Shown: positions 59,631 through 64,000 of the stretch, piece after piece
Layout of the letters: every line of letters starts with the position of its first letter
How positions within the stretch are numbered: position 1 is the stretch's first letter
Assembly: GCF_034497705.1 (NCBI RefSeq)
Contig: NZ_JAXRUV010000009.1
Coordinates: forward strand, 34,416-98,415
DNA: 64,000 nt
Direction of reading: 5' to 3'
DNA from: Marinococcus luteus_A
GTDB lineage: Bacteria; Bacillota; Bacilli; Bacillales; Marinococcaceae
Translations under genes and position numbers: made by a program
The notes under the pieces: generated by a model
What the model saw: the letters and a program-made list of their open reading frames with translations, nothing else
Databases searched by the model: none
Told to the model about the DNA's origin: nothing

Positions 59631-61409
59631 TTAAAAGTAAAGATAAGAAACAACCCCGACCGTCACAAGCATTGAAATCAGCGTGAGAGGCATTCCGACT
59701 TTTAAATAATCGGAAAACTTATAGCCCCCCGGCCCGTAGACAATTAAGTTGGTCTGATAGCCGATCGGAGTAATAAAGCTTGCTGAAGCCGCAATGGCAA
59801 TTGTTACCGCGAAGGCCATCGGTTCTACGTTCAAGCTGTCTGCAATGCTTAACCCGATAGGGAGCATCAGCACCGCGGCCGCGCTGTTCGTAATCAGTTC
59901 AGTGAATATATTGGTCAGGGCGTAAATTAGAAACAGCACGGCAATTATTCCAAGGGGTTCGCCAAAAGTCAGCAGCCCTCCAGCCATCCAGGCAGCAAGC
60001 CCCGTTTCCGTCATCGCGTTTCCCACCCCAAATGCACTTGCAATAAGCAGCAGCACCTGAAACTGCACATTTCGCTTCGCTTCTTCAGGCGTAATAATGC
60101 GTGCAACAAGAAAAATAAGCACCGCCAAAGCCATTGCCTGAAACATACTGAGCCATCCGATTGTTACTACGGCAATCATCACCATCAGTACAGCCAGGGA
60201 AAACCATCCTTTCGCCGGCGGTTCCTTGATCGTGTCAGGAGTATTCAGCGCCGAAACGACATAAAAATCTGTAGAGCTGCGGTATTTTTGCAAGAAATCT
60301 GATCCTGCCAGCAGCAGGAGGGAATCTCCGGGCCGAAGGCGAATATCACCGATCTTGCTTTGAATGCGCTCATTGTTCCTGTGCACCGCGACCACCCCGG
60401 CGTCATAAGCCGAACGAAACTGTGCCTGTTTAATGGACTTAGACTGCAGGGAGGACTGATGGGAAACGACGGCTTCCACCAGTTGGTTCGTATTATCCCG
60501 GAGGTCATCCAGGCTCAGGTCCGTGCCGGTTTTTAACGTCAGCCCCGGAGAGCGTTGTAAATCCGCCATTTTCTCTATTACGCCGGTAAATATTAAACGG
60601 TCCCCCGCCTGCACAATGGTATTTGAACTCACGGGAGAAATCCGTTCATCTTTGCGGATAATTTCAATCAGGAACATGCCCTGTAAATCCCGAAGTCCCG
60701 CATCCTGTACTGTTTTTCGTATAAACGGAAACGAAGGCTCCACCTTCATCTCACATAAGTATTCCTTCGCTTCTTCTTCCAGCTGCTTTTGTACATTTTC
60801 ATATGCAGGCAGCAGCCGGTACCCCACTGTGAACAAGTACAAAAGCCCAACCGCTGTTAACGGCAGGCCTACGGATGCCAGCTGGAACATACTGAACCCC
60901 TTTTCGCCATAGTCAAGCAGCATCCCGTGGACCACCAGATTGGTGGACGTTCCTATAAGAGTAATTGTCCCTCCCATAATGGTCGCGTAGGAAAGGGGGA
61001 TCAAAAATTTGGAAGGTGAATATCCCCGTTCTTCACACCATTTTTTGATAACCGGCGTGAAAGCAACGACAATCGGTGTATTGTTTAAAAACGCCGACAT
61101 TCCTGAAATGGGAATAAAGGTCCTCACCATAGAAGAAACAGGACCATGGCTCTTTTGCAGCCATCTGGTCATGAACCTCTCCACAATTCCGCTTTTCTGT
61201 ACAGCCCCGGCGACAATGAACAATAAAGCAATCGTCAGCATACCTTCATTTGAAAAACCACTTAATGCCTGTTCAGTCGAAAGAATTCCTGTCAGCATCA
61301 GCACGACAAGAACAGAAAAAACTATCATGTCCGGCCGGGCCAGTTCAAAAAAAAGAGCCAGAAGCATGCCTGCAATTAATACCATGACAAAAACCATCTC
61401 GATGGTCAT
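59631..61409 (-). CDS. SLC13/DASS-type permease with two TrkA-C domains, possible sulfate transporter
   Basis: A 592-residue membrane transporter. The N-terminal SLC13-like bundle (ALSGFSNEGMLTIALLFIVAG, SAFLNNTPIVVAFTP, GTSTNLVVHGM) precedes two soluble RCK-C-like domains (about 205-375), then a second bundle with FGVGNAMTETGLAAWM, NIFTELITNSAAAVLMLPI and ITPIGYQTNLIVYGPGGYK. This split arrangement is typical of SLC13 proteins with TrkA_C inserts, some of which carry sulfate. The cysQ gene just upstream supports sulfate, but citrate or other dianions are possible. Confidence 0.82.
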   Translation of the reverse strand: MTIEMVFVMVLIAGMLLALFFELARPDMIVFSVLVVLMLTGILSTEQALSGFSNEGMLTIALLFIVAGAVQKSGIVERFMTRWLQKSHGPVSSMVRTFIPISGMSAFLNNTPIVVAFTPVIKKWCEERGYSPSKFLIPLSYATIMGGTITLIGTSTNLVVHGMLLDYGEKGFSMFQLASVGLPLTAVGLLYLFTVGYRLLPAYENVQKQLEEEAKEYLCEMKVEPSFPFIRKTVQDAGLRDLQGMFLIEIIRKDERISPVSSNTIVQAGDRLIFTGVIEKMADLQRSPGLTLKTGTDLSLDDLRDNTNQLVEAVVSHQSSLQSKSIKQAQFRSAYDAGVVAVHRNNERIQSKIGDIRLRPGDSLLLLAGSDFLQKYRSSTDFYVVSALNTPDTIKEPPAKGWFSLAVLMVMIAVVTIGWLSMFQAMALAVLIFLVARIITPEEAKRNVQFQVLLLIASAFGVGNAMTETGLAAWMAGGLLTFGEPLGIIAVLFLIYALTNIFTELITNSAAAVLMLPIGLSIADSLNVEPMAFAVTIAIAASASFITPIGYQTNLIVYGPGGYKFSDYLKVGMPLTLISMLVTVGVVSYLYF

Positions 61410-61454
61410 CTATGTATCCCTCAATTTCCAAGTAACCTGATATGTTTAATTATA

Positions 61455-61487
61455 CAGCAAAAGAGACTCCAGCAAAGAGTCCCTTTT
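61455..61487 (-). terminator. Terminator between cysQ and the SLC13 gene
   Basis: AAAAGAGACTC and GAGTCCCTTTT pair across a short loop (61459-61487). On the minus strand TTTTGC follows, then a TATAAT about 30 bases before the permease start. Confidence 0.55.
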
Positions 61488-61492
61488 GAATA

Positions 61493-62302
61493 TTATTTTA
61501 CCGTCTGCACAAGAAACCATCCGTTGCGCTGTTCTTCCCGGTTGTAGTCAAAGCGCCGACTATCCTCGTGCCGGATCACTTCTCCTCCGGCTGCTTCCAC
61601 AATAGCCTGTCCGGCGCCTGTATCCCATTCCATTGTAGGAGCGTAGCGGGGGTAAAAATGCGCCTTTCCTTCTGCCACGAGGCAGAATTTCAACGAACTG
61701 CCGGCAGATACAACATCCACAGCTGAATAGGTTTCTTTTAAATTATTGATAAACGCTTCCGTTTCCTCCGACATGTGAGAGCGACTTGCGACAACATGGG
61801 CGGCTGTTTCTGGTACAGAGACATTCAATTTCACGCCATGCTGCTTTAATGCTTCCTCTCCAATAGGCTCGAGAGCGGACGCCTTTTCCACTTTATACGC
61901 CCCCATCGAGGCGCCGCCAATATACAAGGTGTCCTGCGCAGGTACGTAAATAATACCAAAAACAGGATAGCGGTCTTCGATTTTAGCTATATTCACGGTA
62001 AACTCATCATTTTTCTTAATAAATTCCTTTGTGCCGTCAAGCGGGTCTACGAGCCAAAAAGACGCCCACTGTTTTCTTTCTTCGTAGGGATAAGCATTTC
62101 CTTCTTCACTGATAACCGGCGTTTCAGGGTCTGCTTCTGCCAGGCCCCGGGCAATAATGTTATGGGCGCGTTTATCCGCTTCAGTTAAAGGAGAATCATC
62201 CTCTTTTTGTTCGACCGAAAAATCGCGCCTGTATACGTCCATAATCTCGCGTCCGGCATCAATTGCAATTTTTATAACAGCGCTTGTAATATTTAATGAC
62301 AT
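61493..62302 (-). CDS. cysQ: 3'(2'),5'-bisphosphate nucleotidase CysQ
   Basis: A 269-residue Li-sensitive phosphatase-fold protein. EEDDSPLTEADKRAH, ISEEGNAYPYEER, the metal motif DPLDGTKEFIKKNDEFTVNIA, and MEWDTGAGQAIVEAAGG are conserved. It clears PAP formed in sulfate assimilation. It lies upstream of the SLC13 permease on the same strand, with a hairpin between them. The ATG is at 62302; ribosome-site AGGGAAC-like. Confidence 0.85.
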   Translation of the reverse strand: MSLNITSAVIKIAIDAGREIMDVYRRDFSVEQKEDDSPLTEADKRAHNIIARGLAEADPETPVISEEGNAYPYEERKQWASFWLVDPLDGTKEFIKKNDEFTVNIAKIEDRYPVFGIIYVPAQDTLYIGGASMGAYKVEKASALEPIGEEALKQHGVKLNVSVPETAAHVVASRSHMSEETEAFINNLKETYSAVDVVSAGSSLKFCLVAEGKAHFYPRYAPTMEWDTGAGQAIVEAAGGEVIRHEDSRRFDYNREEQRNGWFLVQTVK

Positions 62303-62426
62303 TTATTATGTTCCCTCTGCTTTCCGTGTATACTAATTTTTCAAGCACGTTCTATTATAATCATTTTTTAACTCTTGCTCTAGTCCTCCCATTAAATCAA
62401 ATAGATTATTTTTTAAATAACTAAAA

Positions 62427-62487
62427 GCGCTTCCGGAAAGATCTCAGACGATAATATACCGTCCTAAGGATCTATCCAGAAGCGCTC
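62427..62487 (-). terminator. Three-tier hairpin after the amidase gene
   Basis: AGCGCTTC.GGA.AGATC pairs with GATCT.TCC.GAAGCGCT and encloses GACG/CGTC. On the minus strand the stem is followed by TTTTAGTTATTT. It serves the amidase gene that ends at 62513. Confidence 0.7.
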
Positions 62488-62512
62488 ATAGACTACTTAG
62501 CTTACTTTTTCA

Positions 62513-64000
62513 TTAATTTTTACTAAAATACGTATTCGTGCCCTGATAAATTCCTTCAGCTAGTTTTTCCCTGTAGGAACTTTCCTTAAGGTAGGAAGCT
62601 TCTGTGGAACTATCAATGAAACCAAGTTCAATTAAAACTGAAGGGGTTTCTGTTTCTCTGATAACATGGAAGTTACCTTGTTTGTCGCCCCGATCCCGTG
62701 CGGATGTTTCTTGGATCATTCCTTCTTGAATGTCCTCTGCCAATTCGTTACTTTCATCACTATCGTACTTACTGTACCAGAATGTTTCAGCACCTTCACC
62801 GCCTCCAGCATTTGTGTGAAGGCTGATAAAGGCGTCTGCGTCAGCTCCGTTACCTATGGAGGAACGCTCGGAAAGAGATAAATATTCATCACTTTCGCGC
62901 GTCATCACAACTTCAGCACCGGCTGAACGCAATTTGCTTGCCAGGTATTTTGTTGTTTCCAGGTTAATATCCTTTTCCATTAAATCATTCGCAACCGCTC
63001 CTGAATCATTACCTCCATGGCCGGCGTCCAAAACGATAGTTTTGCCAGAGACGGCGGATTCAGATGGATATGTTTCATCTACATTCAATGCCTCACGCAG
63101 GGACTTCATCGTGCTTGGGCCTGCCACGCCATCAACCGCAAGATTTTCAGAACGCTGAAAATCTTTTACTGCCTGATCGGTTGCAGAGTCGAATTCATTC
63201 GAGGGATCATTTACATCCATGAAACCCAGAGCTTGTAGGTCAAGCTTTAGCTGAGCAACCCCATCGTTAGTGGTCCCTACTTTCATAATCGATATCGAGC
63301 CATAGTTCCCTGGATCGCCGATATTGTTTTCTTCATCATCTTTTGATTGACTGCTTAAAACCTCGCTCAGTTCGCCAAGCGTATCGTCGTCCGCTACGCC
63401 ATCAGCCGTCAGGCCGTGGTCCTCCTGGAAGGCCATGACCGCCTCCTCGGTCTGCGGGCCGAAGCGGTCGTTCGGATCGGCAATGTCGAGGTAGCCGAGC
63501 TCATGCAGGTCCTCCTTCATGGCCTGGGCCGCGTCGCTGCTCACCCCGTCCTCCAGCACTTCGCTGTCCCCGCTGCTGTCGCCAGCGCCGGTACTCAGGG
63601 CGTCGCTCAGTTCGCCAAGCGTTTTGCCGTCCGCCACGCCATCAGCCGTCAGGCCGCGGTCCTCCTGGAAGGCCATGACCGCCTCCTCCGTCTGCGGGCC
63701 GAAGTGGTCGTTCGGGTCGGCGATGTCGAGGTAGCCGAGCTCATGCAGGTCCTCCTTCATGGCCTGGGCGGCGTCGCTGCTCACCCCGTCCTCCAGCACT
63801 TCGCTGTCGTCGGCGCCGGTGCTCCGGGCGTCGCTCAGTTCGCCAAGCGTATCGTCGTCCGCCACGCCATCAGCCGTCAGGCCGCGGTCCTCCTGAAAGG
63901 CCATGACCGCCTCCTCGGTCTGCGGGCCGAAGTGGTCGTTCGGGTCGGCAATGTCGAGGTAGCCGAGCTCATGCAGGTCCTCCTTCATGGCCTGGGCCGC
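62513..64000 (-). CDS. N-acetylmuramoyl-L-alanine amidase with repeated peptidoglycan-binding domains (partial)
   Basis: At least 495 residues, open to the right edge (A-A-Q-A precede the Met at 63988), so its N-terminus and signal peptide lie outside. Four PG_binding_1 domains are visible: three near-identical ones with ELGYLDIADPNDHFGPQT and AFQEDRGLTADGVAD, and a diverged fourth (LDLQALGFMDVNDPSNEF). The C-terminal Amidase_3 domain shows TIVLDAGHGGNDSGAV (zinc His), Glu in LMEKDINLETTKYLA, FISLHTNAG and VLIELGFIDSS. It cuts the stem peptide from muramic acid in the wall. Very acidic, fitting a halophile. A strong hairpin ends the gene. Confidence 0.92.
   Translation of the reverse strand, partial: AAQAMKEDLHELGYLDIADPNDHFGPQTEEAVMAFQEDRGLTADGVADDDTLGELSDARSTGADDSEVLEDGVSSDAAQAMKEDLHELGYLDIADPNDHFGPQTEEAVMAFQEDRGLTADGVADGKTLGELSDALSTGAGDSSGDSEVLEDGVSSDAAQAMKEDLHELGYLDIADPNDRFGPQTEEAVMAFQEDHGLTADGVADDDTLGELSEVLSSQSKDDEENNIGDPGNYGSISIMKVGTTNDGVAQLKLDLQALGFMDVNDPSNEFDSATDQAVKDFQRSENLAVDGVAGPSTMKSLREALNVDETYPSESAVSGKTIVLDAGHGGNDSGAVANDLMEKDINLETTKYLASKLRSAGAEVVMTRESDEYLSLSERSSIGNGADADAFISLHTNAGGGEGAETFWYSKYDSDESNELAEDIQEGMIQETSARDRGDKQGNFHVIRETETPSVLIELGFIDSSTEASYLKESSYREKLAEGIYQGTNTYFSKN
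63350..64000. repeat. Tandem 228/240-bp repeats encoding peptidoglycan-binding domains
   Basis: CTCAGTTCGCCAAGCG recurs at 63366, 63606 and 63834, spacings 240 and 228 bases (80 and 76 codons). The intervening DNA is almost identical, differing mainly by a 12-base linker. Recent duplication or gene conversion is likely. Confidence 0.9.

Noticed and set aside
63350..64000. CRISPR-like direct repeats
   Set aside because: The repeats are 228-240 bp, in frame and encode peptidoglycan-binding domains.

Overview
The window looks like the chromosome of a low-to-moderate GC Gram-positive Bacillaceae, probably a halophilic or alkaliphilic soil/sediment Bacillus relative. This rests on strong AGGAGG-type ribosome sites, frequent GTG/TTG starts, sigma-A promoters, cre boxes, a ROK-type XylR, acidic secreted proteins, a carnitine-to-betaine module under a GbsR-type regulator, and a B. 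subtilis-style PbuE pump. No rRNA, tRNA or CRISPR array was seen. Species identity is not resolvable by eye.

Region by region. 1-3.3 kb: the start of a probable BCCT osmolyte transporter, divergent from gbsR-like/BKACE/carnitine dehydrogenase/thioesterase, a route from L-carnitine to glycine betaine. 3.4-8.1 kb: housekeeping genes (esterase, DUF488, nitrilase-superfamily amidase, DUF2254 membrane protein, DUF985 cupin) and a compact type I toxin-antitoxin locus at 4.8-5.1 kb. 8.1-11.9 kb: two divergent c-di-GMP enzymes. 12-16.4 kb: an OFA transporter, DUF2294 protein and FdhF/YdeP-like molybdoenzyme on one strand; the same kind of RNA leader (hairpins ending in an intrinsic terminator) occurs before the first gene and again before the third. 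16.4-20 kb: a GPH sugar symporter with cre and xylO-like sites, a PbuE-like pump and a small unknown gene.

20-25.6 kb is a low-GC decay zone: IS1182 and IS701 family remnants, a capD/epsC-like gene split by an IS and frameshifted, and two related family 2 glycosyltransferases, one frameshifted. 25.7-43.9 kb is a Wzx/Wzy-type exopolysaccharide locus. The minus-strand run, from 43.9 kb down to 28.2 kb, encodes GDP-fucose synthesis (manC, gmd, fcl), a priming sugar transferase, glycosyltransferases, an acetyltransferase, a polymerase fused to a chain-length (Wzz) domain, and a flippase. It contains an EAR-like RNA, two paralogous winged-helix proteins, two PHP-phosphatase paralogues with missing metal ligands, and a fucose-synthase pseudoenzyme. 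Its matching BY-kinase lies away from it at 57.6 kb. A DesK/NarL-type two-component system diverges from the top of the locus across an array of four AT-rich direct repeats.

46-52.5 kb is a xylo-oligosaccharide operon (ABC importer, XylR-like ROK repressor, GH120 beta-xylosidase) with cre and xylO-like sites. 52.5-57.5 kb holds a DeoR-controlled catabolic operon (RpiB, DhaK, DhaL, TIM-barrel isomerase, beta-hydroxyacid dehydrogenase), possibly for a four-carbon ketose or sugar acid. 57.6-64 kb holds the BY-kinase, a glycosyltransferase, an SLC13 permease next to cysQ, and the C-terminal part of a peptidoglycan amidase with near-identical binding repeats that runs off the window.
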